From Streptomyces misionensis (GTDB taxonomy: Bacteria > Actinomycetota > Actinomycetes > Streptomycetales > Streptomycetaceae): a stretch of DNA of 42,927 nt. Position 1 is the stretch's first letter; every line of letters begins with the position of its first letter. A program made the position numbers and the translations under genes. Below the pieces are notes generated by a model. It was not told where the DNA came from, searched no databases, and worked only from the letters and a program-made list of their open reading frames with translations. This document shows, in pieces, positions 1 through 8,518 of this stretch. Location of the stretch: the NCBI RefSeq assembly GCF_007896895.1, contig NZ_VOGW01000128.1:8994-51920 (forward strand), written 5' to 3'.

Positions 1-45
1 TTCGCCAGACTCCTCCGCGACACCGCCACGACTCGAACCGTCTGA
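1..45 (+). CDS. C-terminal end of an upstream gene (partial)
   Basis: Reading from the first base there are 14 sense codons (ending RDTATTRTV) and a TGA at 43-45. A strong hairpin terminator begins 60 bases further on, which is what the end of a rightward gene would look like. The piece is too short to identify a family, and an open frame this short could be chance. Confidence 0.25.
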   Translation, partial: FARLLRDTATTRTV

Positions 46-104
46 CACGTGATGCGCGCCCCGGGCTCGACGAGCGCCCTGTCCCGCAGGCGACGACGGC
101 CCGC

Positions 105-130
105 CCAGCCCCGGCCGAAGCCGGGGCTGG
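105..130. terminator. Perfect hairpin, probable bidirectional terminator
   Basis: CCAGCCCCGGC at 105-115 pairs perfectly with GCCGGGGCTGG at 120-130 around a CGAA tetraloop. It has no T-run, as is common for Streptomyces terminators. It lies between the putative end of a rightward gene and the 3' end of the leftward dehydrogenase gene and could serve both. Confidence 0.75.
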
Positions 131-187
131 ACGCCACTTGTCGGCCGGCCGGTCCCGGAGGGCGGGCGGCCCGCGGCGCTGGTTCCT

Positions 188-1363
188 TTACCGCTTGTGA
201 CCGTTGCCGTGTCCGTCGGGATGCAGGACCACCTTGGTCCAGCCTTCGTCACGGGCGTCGAAGTGCTCGTAGGCGGTGGGGGCCTCGTCCAGGCTGAGCT
301 CGTGGGAGACGACGAAGCTCGGCTTCGCCTTCCCGCCGGCGATCAGGTCCCGCAGCGCCCGGTTGTACTTCTTCACCGGCGCCTGCCCGGTCCCCATGTG
401 CTGCCCCTTGAACCACATCATCCCGAAATCGATCGGCACCTTGCCCTGCGCCTCCAGCTCGCCCTGGGCCTTCGCGCCGCCGGGGTCCTGGGGCAGGAAG
501 ACACCCACCACGCCGATGTCGCCCGTGAACCTGACCGAGTCGATCAGGCCGTTGAGCGTGAGACTGGCGTCCTCGTGTCCCTGGGGGTCGTGCGCCTGGT
601 AGCCGACGCATTCGCAGCCGTTGTCGGCGCCCAGACCGAGGGTGGCCTCCTTGACGACCTCCGCCGGGTTCTGCTCGGCGGTGTTGATCGGGATGGCCCC
701 GATCTCCTCCGCCTTGCGCAGCCGGTCGGGATGGTGATCGGCCGTCCAGACGCGGCCGGCACCCTTGAGGAGGGCGGAGTAGGCCGCCATCAGCCCGACG
801 GGACCGGCCCCGAAGACGATGGTCTGGTCGCCCGGTTTGACGTGGGCCATCTCGGTGGCGTGATAGCCGGTCGGGAAGATGTCGGCGAGCATCACGTAGT
901 CGGTCTGCCGCTCGGCGGCGTCCTCCCCCAGACGCAGCGCGTTGAAGTCGCCGTAGGGCACGCGCAGCAGCTCCGCCTGGCCGCCCTGGTAGGGGCCCAT
1001 GTCGGCGAATCCGAAGGCGGCTCCCGCGAGGGACGGTTCCGGCTGCATGGTCAGGCAGTAGTTGGTCAGACCCCGCTCGCACTGCTTGCAGAAGCCGCAG
1101 GCGATGTTGAAGGGCAGGACCACATACTCGCCGACCCGCACCTTGCGGACGGCCGAGCCGACCTCCACCACCTGCCCCATGTTCTCGTGCCCCAGGGTGC
1201 GGCCGGACTCGAACGAGGTGCGGCCCTCGTACATGTGCAGGTCCGAACCGCAGATGTTGGTGGCGGTGATCTTGACGATGATGTCGCAGGGATGCTCGAT
1301 CTTCGCGTCCGGTACGTCCTTCACTGTGACCGTCCGCGGTCCTTCGTATACCGCTGCCTTCAT
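188..1363 (-). CDS. Zinc-dependent alcohol dehydrogenase, glutathione-independent formaldehyde dehydrogenase type
   Basis: A 391-residue medium-chain dehydrogenase. The N-terminal GroES-like half carries the catalytic-zinc residues C38 (NICGSDLH) and H59-E60 (LGHENMG), and a structural-zinc lobe with C89, C92, C95 and C103. The Rossmann half has GAGPVGLMAA. The long insert and overall length match the formaldehyde dehydrogenase branch, which oxidises formaldehyde or other aldehydes and alcohols with tightly bound NAD. The ATG at 1363 is chosen because GAGAGAAG precedes it and the protein begins with the family-typical MKAAVYEG; the open frame runs further upstream without homology. It appears monocistronic and ends close to a hairpin at 105-130. 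The substrate cannot be read from the sequence. Confidence 0.9.
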   Translation of the reverse strand: MKAAVYEGPRTVTVKDVPDAKIEHPCDIIVKITATNICGSDLHMYEGRTSFESGRTLGHENMGQVVEVGSAVRKVRVGEYVVLPFNIACGFCKQCERGLTNYCLTMQPEPSLAGAAFGFADMGPYQGGQAELLRVPYGDFNALRLGEDAAERQTDYVMLADIFPTGYHATEMAHVKPGDQTIVFGAGPVGLMAAYSALLKGAGRVWTADHHPDRLRKAEEIGAIPINTAEQNPAEVVKEATLGLGADNGCECVGYQAHDPQGHEDASLTLNGLIDSVRFTGDIGVVGVFLPQDPGGAKAQGELEAQGKVPIDFGMMWFKGQHMGTGQAPVKKYNRALRDLIAGGKAKPSFVVSHELSLDEAPTAYEHFDARDEGWTKVVLHPDGHGNGHKR

Positions 1364-2319
1364 GATGACTTCTCTCGGTGTCACGGCATGACCGCGGCAC
1401 GGCGGTGATGAGACGACGCAAAGAGCCTGACTCTCGCAAGTACCACGACGGTGTCCGTGGCTCCGGCACGCCTCTGCGGGCCGTTCACCCGGATCAGGTG
1501 GAACGGTGGTTCTCGGGCGGAGCTTCGGCGCTCCGACGGTGTGCGGTGCGGGTCCCCGTCGACCTCCGACGCGAAACAACCCTTCACCGATCGATCAGCC
1601 GATTTTCCGTACCGGACGGCCACCGATCAAGGAACGCGTCTCCGACGCTGGTCACCGGCTGCTCACCGTCGTCCTCACGCAACCGCCGACGTCCCTGTTC
1701 GCGCTCGGCACAGGCGTCTGCCCGAATCACCTCGATCCCCTCAGGGAACCGAGCCTCCCTCAGACCCCGAGCGGTTCGGCGGAGGCCGTGCCGGTGGTGG
1801 CGCACCCCGGGCAGGCTGGGAGGCGGGGGCGGCCCGGAGGGACGGGCCGCCTGCCCGTCCTCGACTACTCGGCAGGTGCCTGCCGGCTGTGCTCCCTGAG
1901 CGACTTCTCGAGCAGCTCGGCGTCGTGGCCGAGGTCGGAGTCGACCAGTCGGCTGGTCCGGGCCGGCCCTGCCTCCTTGGCGGCCACCTCGGCCGACGGA
2001 CACGACGCGCGGCGGAGATCCGTCGCCGTACTCGGCCGGGAGCGGAGGCCGCGCGACGTCCGCGCGGACGCGCTCGGTCCGGGCTCGGCGGGGTTCGAGG
2101 GCAGGGGCCGGGCCCGGTCCCGGGACTCCGGGCCGTAGCGGTACGAGGCCGCCGCCCGCGAGGACTTCCCCCGGCGGCTGGTGGAGCCGCGGGAACCGGC
2201 CGGCTCTTTCCGAAGGCCCAAGGCAGCCGCGGAACCAGCTTCACGACGCGGTTTCGAGGAGCCGGCACGGACGCCGTGGGGCGCCCGTGCCTCACGCGCT
2301 CGCTTCTCCGCTCGCGCGC
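1364..2319. other. Gene-poor stretch with one coding-like leftward frame
   Basis: No gene can be called here. The leftward frame that ends with TAG at 1865 has G or C at nearly every third position over its last 50 codons (ending ELLEKSLREHSRQAPAE), which looks like real coding sequence. Upstream this frame runs into the antisense of the nucleotidase gene without a convincing start or RBS. It may be a decayed or very short gene, and I do not recognise a family. Confidence 0.35.
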
Positions 2320-4134
2320 CTACTTCACGACCGTGATCCGGTCGGCCGCCGGGGGCGCGATCGGCCTGTTCGCCGACGAGTTGGCCGTCAGATAGTCGTT
2401 GAACGCCTTCAGATCGTCCGCGCCGACCAGCGGATTCTTCCCCTTGCCCAGTTCGGTGAAGCCGTCGCCGCCGCCCGCGAGGAAGGAGTTCATCGCGACG
2501 CGGTAGGTGGCCGCCGGGTCGATCGCGGCCCCGTTCAGCCGGACGGAGTCGGTGACCACGCGGGCCGCGCCCGACTTGGTGAGGTCCAGCGTGTACGTCA
2601 GGCCCGTGGATATCTGCAGGATCTTCGGCGAGGCTTCGTTGGGACCGCTGACCTGCTGCTGGAGCGCGGTGATCAACTGCGCTCCGGTGAGGTCCACCAG
2701 GTTCACCGTGTTGCTGAAGGGCTGGACCGTGAACGCCTCGCCGTACGTCACCACGCCGTCGCCCTCGCCGCCGCTCGCCTTGTGCACCAGATCGGAGCGG
2801 ATGCCGCCGGGGTTCATCAGCGCCAACGCGGCCTTGGGGTCGAGGGACTTGGCGTGTGCGAGCTGCGCGTCCGCGATCAGGTCGCCGAGCGGGGACTCGG
2901 GAGTGGTCGCCCCGCGCCCGTTGATGTCGCCGGAGATGTAGCCGACGGGCCGGTTGGCCACCGGCGCGGCCAGCGCGTTCCAGCGCGAGATCAGCGCCGT
3001 CATGTCGGCGGCCTTCGGCTGGGTGCGGCTGACCACGTGGTTCCCGGACTGCACGCTGGTGCGGACGATGTCGCGGGTCCGGCGGTCGTAGGTCAGCGTG
3101 GTGTCGGTGTACAGCTTGCCGTACGAGGACGCGGAGGTGACCATGCGCGGCCGGCCGGACGGGTCGGGGATGGTGCAGACGTACGCCTGGTGCGTGTGAC
3201 CGGTGACCAGGGCGTCCACCTTGGGCGTGATGTGCTTCGCGATGTCGACGATCGGCCCGGAGATGCCGTCGCCGGCGCCCGGGGAGTCGCAGTCGTAGTC
3301 GTAGTCGTACGAGGCGGAGGCGGGCTCGCCGCCCTCGTGGATGAGCGCGACGATCGACTTCACGCCCTGCTTGTCGAGGATGTCCGCGTACTTGTCGACC
3401 GTCTCGACCTCGTTCCGGAACTTCAGCCCCTTGACACCCTCGGCGGTGACGATGTCCGGTGTGCCCTCCAGCGTCACGCCGATGAAGCCGATCTTCACAC
3501 CGTCGTGCTTCCACACCCAGTAGGGCTTGAGGATCGGCTTGCCGGTCTTCTCGTTCGTCACGTTAGCGGCGAGATAGGGGTAGTCGGCGCCCTTGAAGGT
3601 CCGACCGGGCTCGTAGCAGCCGTCCTTGGGGTGGCAGCCGCCGTTCTGCATACGGGCGAGTTCGGTCGCGCCCTCGTCGAACTCGTGGTTGCCGACGCTC
3701 GTCACGTCCAGGTCGAGCTTGTTCATCGCCTCGACGGTCGGCTCGTCGTGGAACAGGCCCGACAGCAGGGGGCTCGCACCGATCACGTCGCCGGCCGCCG
3801 CCGTGACACTGTACGGGTGGCCCTCGCGCGCCGTGCGCAGCGAGGTCGCGAGGTACTCGACGCCACCTGCGTCGATCTTCTTCGTCGTGCCGTCCAGCCC
3901 GGTCTCGGTGACCTGCCCGGAGGAACCTGCCGGCGGCTCCAGATTCCCGTGGAAGTCGTTGAACGACAGCAGTTGGACATCGACGGTGCGGCCGCTGTGC
4001 CCGCCGAGCCCTCGGTGGGCCGCCGGTGATCCGCTTGCTGGGGTGGCGGCGGCCAGCGCACCGGCCGTGACCAGAGCAGCGCCGGCTCCGAGCATCCGGA
4101 GGACGCGCCGTCTCGGCTTGGTCGGGTGGGTCAT
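2320..4134 (-). CDS. Secreted bifunctional metallophosphatase/5'-nucleotidase
   Basis: A 604-residue exported enzyme of the UshA/5'-nucleotidase family, which releases phosphate from extracellular nucleotides. The N-terminus has an arginine-rich n-region (KPRRRVLRM) and a hydrophobic alanine-rich stretch, suggesting Tat or Sec export. The metallophosphatase domain shows D60-x-H62 (FNDFHGN), D116 (AGDVIGAS), the GNHEFD motif at 148-153, H266 (LIHEGG) and GHTH at 312-315, together the two-metal site. The nucleotidase C-terminal domain follows from about residue 345 to 560. A short acidic Tyr-Asp repeat sits near 277-284. The ATG at 4134 starts just before the signal peptide; the open frame continues upstream without meaning. 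It is divergent from the leader peptide and sulfatase. Confidence 0.92.
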   Translation of the reverse strand: MTHPTKPRRRVLRMLGAGAALVTAGALAAATPASGSPAAHRGLGGHSGRTVDVQLLSFNDFHGNLEPPAGSSGQVTETGLDGTTKKIDAGGVEYLATSLRTAREGHPYSVTAAAGDVIGASPLLSGLFHDEPTVEAMNKLDLDVTSVGNHEFDEGATELARMQNGGCHPKDGCYEPGRTFKGADYPYLAANVTNEKTGKPILKPYWVWKHDGVKIGFIGVTLEGTPDIVTAEGVKGLKFRNEVETVDKYADILDKQGVKSIVALIHEGGEPASASYDYDYDCDSPGAGDGISGPIVDIAKHITPKVDALVTGHTHQAYVCTIPDPSGRPRMVTSASSYGKLYTDTTLTYDRRTRDIVRTSVQSGNHVVSRTQPKAADMTALISRWNALAAPVANRPVGYISGDINGRGATTPESPLGDLIADAQLAHAKSLDPKAALALMNPGGIRSDLVHKASGGEGDGVVTYGEAFTVQPFSNTVNLVDLTGAQLITALQQQVSGPNEASPKILQISTGLTYTLDLTKSGAARVVTDSVRLNGAAIDPAATYRVAMNSFLAGGGDGFTELGKGKNPLVGADDLKAFNDYLTANSSANRPIAPPAADRITVVK

Positions 4135-4197
4135 GGGTCTCCCTCTGTGGCTACGAGGCGGTTGAAGCTGTGCGGAGCCTATGGTCAACGCGCGTAG

Positions 4198-4215
4198 CGT
4201 GAACAGGGGTTCACG
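4198..4215. promoter_or_regulatory. Inverted repeat in the nucleotidase/sulfatase divergent region
   Basis: CGTGAAC at 4198-4204 and GTTCACG at 4209-4215 form a perfect 7-bp inverted repeat with a 4-nt spacer, 64 bases upstream of the nucleotidase start. GTTCAC is also the core of the Streptomyces PhoP direct-repeat unit. A second unit in the proper 11-bp register is not clear, so a Pho box is only a possibility. Confidence 0.35.
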
Positions 4216-4306
4216 GATCACGAGCGGATTGCACTCTCCGGTCGGACGTCCCACTGTGCGGACGTCGCTTGACGCGGCGCTTCCCCCGCTGGCAGCCTCC
4301 CTGGCC

Positions 4307-4402
4307 ATGAGACTGCCGGCCGATCGTCGACGTGCGCATGCCGCGCTCGTGGAGCGGCGGCACGTCGACCTGTGCCGGCAGTCCAGCGCCCTCTGTCGCT
4401 GA
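4307..4402 (+). CDS. Short leader peptide (cysteine-codon attenuator type)
   Basis: A 31-codon ORF starting ATG at 4307 and ending CGC TGA at 4402. Its C-terminal half, LVERRHVDLCRQSSALCR, matches from memory the pattern of short Streptomyces peptides annotated as putative leader peptides, with RRHVDL followed by Ser, Cys and Arg near the end. These often lie before sulfur-assimilation or ABC transport genes. Two Cys codons (TGC and TGT) fall in the last nine codons. The ORF lies 225 bases upstream of a sulfatase gene on the same strand, with hairpin-forming sequence between. I infer that it couples sulfatase expression to cysteine or sulfur supply. The peptide itself is probably not functional. 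Confidence 0.7.
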   Translation: MRLPADRRRAHAALVERRHVDLCRQSSALCR

Positions 4403-4440
4403 GCCCACAGAGCTCTTCGCCCCCCGGGGGACCACTCACT

Positions 4441-4462
4441 GGTGACCAGCCTCCGGGTCACC
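4441..4462 (+). promoter_or_regulatory. Hairpin between leader peptide and sulfatase, possible attenuator
   Basis: GGTGACC at 4441-4447 pairs perfectly with GGTCACC at 4456-4462 across an 8-nt loop, beginning 38 bases after the leader stop codon. A CCCGTGCACGGG palindrome lies shortly downstream, near 4480. The arrangement of leader ORF, hairpins and then structural gene is that of an attenuator. The alternative pairings have not been computed. Confidence 0.4.
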
Positions 4463-4627
4463 CCTGGTGATCCGGGATTCCCGTGCACGGGGGCTGATTC
4501 CCGCACCCCTTCCGCATCCCCTCACACGCACACGGCCCTTGAACGCCGGCGCCGTGAGGTGTGCGCGGTGGTGCACCGCCCGCTGATCCGCGTCCCGTCA
4601 CGAGGGCCGCCCGAACAAGGATGCCTC

Positions 4628-6046
4628 ATGCCCGACATATCACGTGTTTCCCGTCGCACCTTCGGTGGTCTGGTGGGCGGTGGTGCGCTCACCGCCGTCG
4701 CCGGCCCGGCCGCCGCGGCGTCGTCCGCGACCACGCGGGAAGCGGCCGAGCGGCCCTTCCGGGCCAGGAGCGGGTACCGGCCCGGACGGCGGCCCAACTT
4801 CCTGTTCATCCTCGGCGACGACATGGGCTGGGCCGACCTCTCCTGCTACGGCGCCCCGCACATCCGCACCCCGAACCTCGACCGGCTGGCCCGCCAAGGA
4901 GTGCGCTTCACGGACGCCTACTCCGGCTCGGCGACCTGCTCCCCCACCCGGTTCAGCCTCTACACCGGCCGCTATCCCGGCCGCACCAAGGGCGGGCTGG
5001 CCGAGCCCATCGGCAGCAGGACGCAGGGCCTCGATCCTCACCACCCCACCGTGGCCTCGCTGTTGAAGCAGGCCGGATACGCGACCGCGCTGATCGGCAA
5101 GTGGCACTGCGGCTGGCTTCCGGATTACAGCCCCACCAAGTCCGGCTGGGACGAGTTCTTCGGGAACTTCGGCGGCGCACTGGAGTACTTCTCGAAACTC
5201 GGCCAGCTCGGCGACTACGACCTGTACGAGGGCGATGCCACCTACAAGGACCTGCGCTACTACACCACCGTCCTGACCGAGCGGGCGGTGGACTACGTGG
5301 GCCGCCGGCACGACCGGCCCTGGCTGCTGAACCTCAACTTCACCACCCCGCACTGGCCGTGGCTGACCGAGGGCGACGAGGAGACGGCCGCCGAGATCGC
5401 CGCGAAGATCCGCGCGGGGAACGTCCTCGGTGCCCTCCAGCACACCGACGGCGGCTCGGTGGACAAGTACAGGGAGATGGTGGAGAACCTGGACGCGTCG
5501 ATCGGCGAGGTGCTCGCCGCGCTACGCCGCTCCGGGCAGGAGGAGAACACCGTCGTCGTCTTCGCCAGCGACAACGGCGGCGAGCGCTTCTCCTACCAGT
5601 GGCCGCTCAGCGGCGGCAAGTCCGAACTGCTGGAGGGCGGCATCCGGGTGCCGACCGTGCTGCGCTGGCCGGCCGCCGTCGACGGTCACCAGGTCAGTCA
5701 CGAACCCGTCTACTCCCCCGACTGGACCGCCACCCTGCTGGAATTGGGCGGGGCCCGGCCGGACCCGGAGTACCCGCTGGACGGGCACAGCCTCGCCGGA
5801 TATCTGCTGCGCGGGGAGGACGTCCCGCAACGCGACCTGTTCTGGCGGGTGCGCGGCAACCGCGCACTGCGGCGCGGCGGATGGAAGTACTACCAGGACG
5901 CCCAGGGCAGGGACCACTTGTACGACCTCGCCGCGGACGCCCGCGAGCAGGCCGACCTCGCCGCCGACCGGCCCGCGCTGCTCGCCGAACTCAAATCGGC
6001 CTGGGAGCGGATCGACGGCGCACTCCTGCCGTACTCGGCGGCCTGA
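4628..6046 (+). CDS. Tat-exported sulfatase
   Basis: A 472-residue arylsulfatase-family enzyme that hydrolyses sulfate esters outside the cell. The N-terminus carries a twin-arginine signal (SRRTFGGLVGGGAL, R9-R10) and an Ala-rich cleavage region. Metal-site D64-D65 (LGDDMGW) is followed by the formylglycine-type motif CSPTR at 104-108, whose Cys is converted by a formylglycine-generating enzyme. GKWH and SDNGG motifs follow. The ATG at 4628 has AAGG just upstream and gives a complete Tat signal. The leader peptide and hairpins upstream suggest induction under sulfur limitation, which suits an enzyme that frees inorganic sulfate. The exact ester substrate is unknown. Confidence 0.9.
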   Translation: MPDISRVSRRTFGGLVGGGALTAVAGPAAAASSATTREAAERPFRARSGYRPGRRPNFLFILGDDMGWADLSCYGAPHIRTPNLDRLARQGVRFTDAYSGSATCSPTRFSLYTGRYPGRTKGGLAEPIGSRTQGLDPHHPTVASLLKQAGYATALIGKWHCGWLPDYSPTKSGWDEFFGNFGGALEYFSKLGQLGDYDLYEGDATYKDLRYYTTVLTERAVDYVGRRHDRPWLLNLNFTTPHWPWLTEGDEETAAEIAAKIRAGNVLGALQHTDGGSVDKYREMVENLDASIGEVLAALRRSGQEENTVVVFASDNGGERFSYQWPLSGGKSELLEGGIRVPTVLRWPAAVDGHQVSHEPVYSPDWTATLLELGGARPDPEYPLDGHSLAGYLLRGEDVPQRDLFWRVRGNRALRRGGWKYYQDAQGRDHLYDLAADAREQADLAADRPALLAELKSAWERIDGALLPYSAA

Positions 6047-6556
6047 CCGGGCGGCCGGGGAACGGAGCGCGACGCGGCGCGCCGGGCTTTCGCATACCCG
6101 CCTCCGACCTGGCGTTCTTGCGGAAGCGGCGCCCGGTCCGGACTGAAAGTCCACGCCGCGTCTCCGGTCCGCAGGCCGCCGCGCGCCGCGAAGGGGTGAC
6201 GGTCCCCCACGCCCGTTCGCCCGGCACCGACGATCACACTATCCGCCGGCGGCCATCGGCGGCCCGAGCGAGCCCGCGGCGCACCGGAAGGGCGGTCCAC
6301 CGCACCAGCCGGCCACCGCGCGGCATCCTGCGGCCTGGCGCGAGCAGTTCGGTCCCGCCACCTGCCCTGGCGCACGACTTCGTGCTCCGGCTGCTCGCCG
6401 GCCTCGAGGGAACCGGCCGCAGCGGACACTTTTCACGTTCCCGAAACGTGATCGCCGCGTTCCCACCGAGAACGCCCTCTACCGTGGAAGCGCAGCACAC
6501 CCGGCCACCGTCGTCCGAAGGCAACGCACAGCCCGCCCGCGTACGACAGGAGCCCC
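6047..6556. other. 510-bp intergenic region before the first FUSC gene
   Basis: No gene is supported: open frames here are extensions or shadows of the neighbours. The only structured element seen is the inverted repeat at 6433-6451. Confidence 0.6.
6433..6451. promoter_or_regulatory. Inverted repeat, candidate operator upstream of FUSC gene 1
   Basis: TCACGTT at 6433-6439 and AACGTGA at 6445-6451 form a perfect 7-bp inverted repeat with a 5-nt spacer, about 105 bases before the GTG start at 6557. It has the size of a homodimeric regulator site. No cognate regulator is adjacent. Confidence 0.4.
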
Positions 6557-8392
6557 GTGTCCCGGCCCGCCGCACCCCTCTGGCTCGCTCACGCCCTGCG
6601 CGCCCAGCGCGGTCCCGTGCCCTGGAGCGCGGTGACCCGAGGTGCGCTCGCCGCCGGGCCGCTGCTGCTCGCCGGCGTCGGTACGGGACACACCGCTCCC
6701 GGTGTCCTCGCCGCCATCGCGGCGATGCTCGCCGGCATCAACGACCGGCCCGGCAGCCGCCGGGCCTCCGTCGAGCGGCTCGGGGTACCCGCGCTCGCGG
6801 GGGCGCTCGGGCTGCTCGCGGGGACGTATGCGGGGCGAGATCTGGCCGCCGTACCGCTGACCCTGGTGCTCACCCTGCTCGGGCTGGTCGCCGGGAGCAT
6901 CAGCGCGGTCGGGGCCGTCGCGTCCGCCGCGGGAACGCAACTGCTCGTCGGTGCCGCGATCGGCGCCGGTATGCCGGCGGCCGAGAGCGGCTGGCAACGG
7001 GCGTTCGCCTTCCTCGCCGGGGCCGGCTGGCTGCTCGTGCTGCGGCTCGCTCTGCCCACGCCCGGTTCGTTCGCCGGGGACTTCCGGTTCGACGGGGAGA
7101 GGACGGCGGTGGCCGAGGTGTACGACGCTGTCGCCGCGCTCCTCGACGCCGTGGGCGGTGAACATGCCACCGCGCGGCGGGCCGCGCTCACCGCGGCCCT
7201 CGACCATGCCCAGGACGCCCTCGCCGGGCCCCGGCTGCGCCGGTACGCCGGCTCGGCCACCGAGCGCCGGTTGCACGCGCAGTTCGCGGCCGCGCTGCCC
7301 CTCGCCGAGGCCGCCACCGCTCTGTTCTGGTCGGGAAAGCCGGTGTCGGCGCGGGCCTCGGAAGGGCCCCGGCGGCTCGCCGCCGCGGTCCGCGGCAACA
7401 CCGGCCCCGGCCCGCTGCCGGCCCCCCATCGGTCGGACGCCGCCCTGCGCGCCCTCGACGAGGCCCTGCTGCGCGCGGCCGATGCCTTCGACCGGGGTGA
7501 GGGCGCCGCCCGGCGGCTGGTCGGGCGCCGGCCAAGTGCCCGGAACGCACTGCGCGCGGCGATCGGCAGCGGCGGCCGCGAGTACGGGTGGCGGGTCTGC
7601 CTCTGCTTCGGGGCCGGCACCGCCATCGCTCAGGCGCTGCACCACACCCGCTGGCACGGCCAGCACTGGTACTGGCTGCCCGCCACCGCCGCCTTCCTCG
7701 TCAAGCCCGACCTCGGGCCGCTGGCTTCCCGAGTGCTGTGCCGGGCCGCCGGGACCGTGCTGGGCGCCCTGGTGTTCGCGGGGCCGGCCGCGCTGCTGCC
7801 CCGGCCCGCCGGGCTGATCGCACTGGTCGCGGTGTGCGGGGCGCTTGTTCCCGTCGCCACCCGGCACTTCGCCGCGCAGACCACCGTCGTCACCGTCCTC
7901 GTCCTCGCCCTGGTCATGGTCGGCGGCGAGCCGCAGGCCTGCGTCAGCCGGATCAGCGAGACCCTGCTGGCCTGCGCGCTCGTGCTCATCACCGGGCATC
8001 TCCCGATGCCGGGGAAGCGCGGCGGCAGGGTACGGGCGCGGCTCGCAGCGGCCGGGCGTGCCGCGCATGCCTATCTGGTGCACGTCCTGGGCGAGTACGA
8101 CGACCGCGCCGAACGGTGGGCGCTGCGCCGGGAGGCCTACCGCACCCTCGCCGAGGCCCGTACCGCCATCGCCCTCGCCGCCGCCGAACTGCCCGCCCTC
8201 GCCCGGCACACGGCGGGCGCGGACGCCGTCGCGGACGTCCTGGAGCGACTTGTCGACACCACCACGGCCTGTGCCGTCCACCTCGACGACATGGGCCGGC
8301 TCACCCCCCGGCATGTCCGACAACTGCGGTCTTCCCTGGACGAGTTGGGGTTCCCGGAGGGCGAGGTGCCGTTGCCGGCCGCCGCGGGCTGA
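6557..8392 (+). CDS. FUSC-family membrane protein (aromatic-acid exporter-like), copy 1
   Basis: A 611-residue integral membrane protein with two hydrophobic blocks of several helices (about residues 25-165 and 340-480), separated and followed by soluble Ala/Arg/Leu-rich helical domains. This is the architecture of the fusaric-acid-resistance (FUSC) superfamily. The second block contains HWYWLPATAAFLVKPDLGPL, close to the equivalent segment of the copy at 13744-15507. The GTG at 6557 has AGGAG about 5 nt upstream. FUSC relatives include the AaeB exporters of aromatic carboxylic acids, so export of aromatic acids is a reasonable but unproven role; it would fit the aromatic catabolism genes in this window. 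Confidence 0.82.
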   Translation: MSRPAAPLWLAHALRAQRGPVPWSAVTRGALAAGPLLLAGVGTGHTAPGVLAAIAAMLAGINDRPGSRRASVERLGVPALAGALGLLAGTYAGRDLAAVPLTLVLTLLGLVAGSISAVGAVASAAGTQLLVGAAIGAGMPAAESGWQRAFAFLAGAGWLLVLRLALPTPGSFAGDFRFDGERTAVAEVYDAVAALLDAVGGEHATARRAALTAALDHAQDALAGPRLRRYAGSATERRLHAQFAAALPLAEAATALFWSGKPVSARASEGPRRLAAAVRGNTGPGPLPAPHRSDAALRALDEALLRAADAFDRGEGAARRLVGRRPSARNALRAAIGSGGREYGWRVCLCFGAGTAIAQALHHTRWHGQHWYWLPATAAFLVKPDLGPLASRVLCRAAGTVLGALVFAGPAALLPRPAGLIALVAVCGALVPVATRHFAAQTTVVTVLVLALVMVGGEPQACVSRISETLLACALVLITGHLPMPGKRGGRVRARLAAAGRAAHAYLVHVLGEYDDRAERWALRREAYRTLAEARTAIALAAAELPALARHTAGADAVADVLERLVDTTTACAVHLDDMGRLTPRHVRQLRSSLDELGFPEGEVPLPAAAG

Positions 8393-8518
8393 CCGGCCCG
8401 CCGGCCGAGCGACAGCCAGGGCGCAAGAAGGCGCGGACCGGAAGGGGAGCGGTTCACCCGGCGCGCGTCCGCCGAGGGCACCGCCGGCTGATGCGCACCC
8501 GCGAAAACTGGGAACCCG

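Noticed and set aside
3290..3309. gtagtc trinucleotide run as a microsatellite
   Set aside because: It is a short in-frame Tyr-Asp run within the nucleotidase gene and needs no separate explanation.
2287..4029. 580-codon rightward open frame
   Set aside because: Antisense of the nucleotidase gene, which has clear catalytic motifs on the minus strand.
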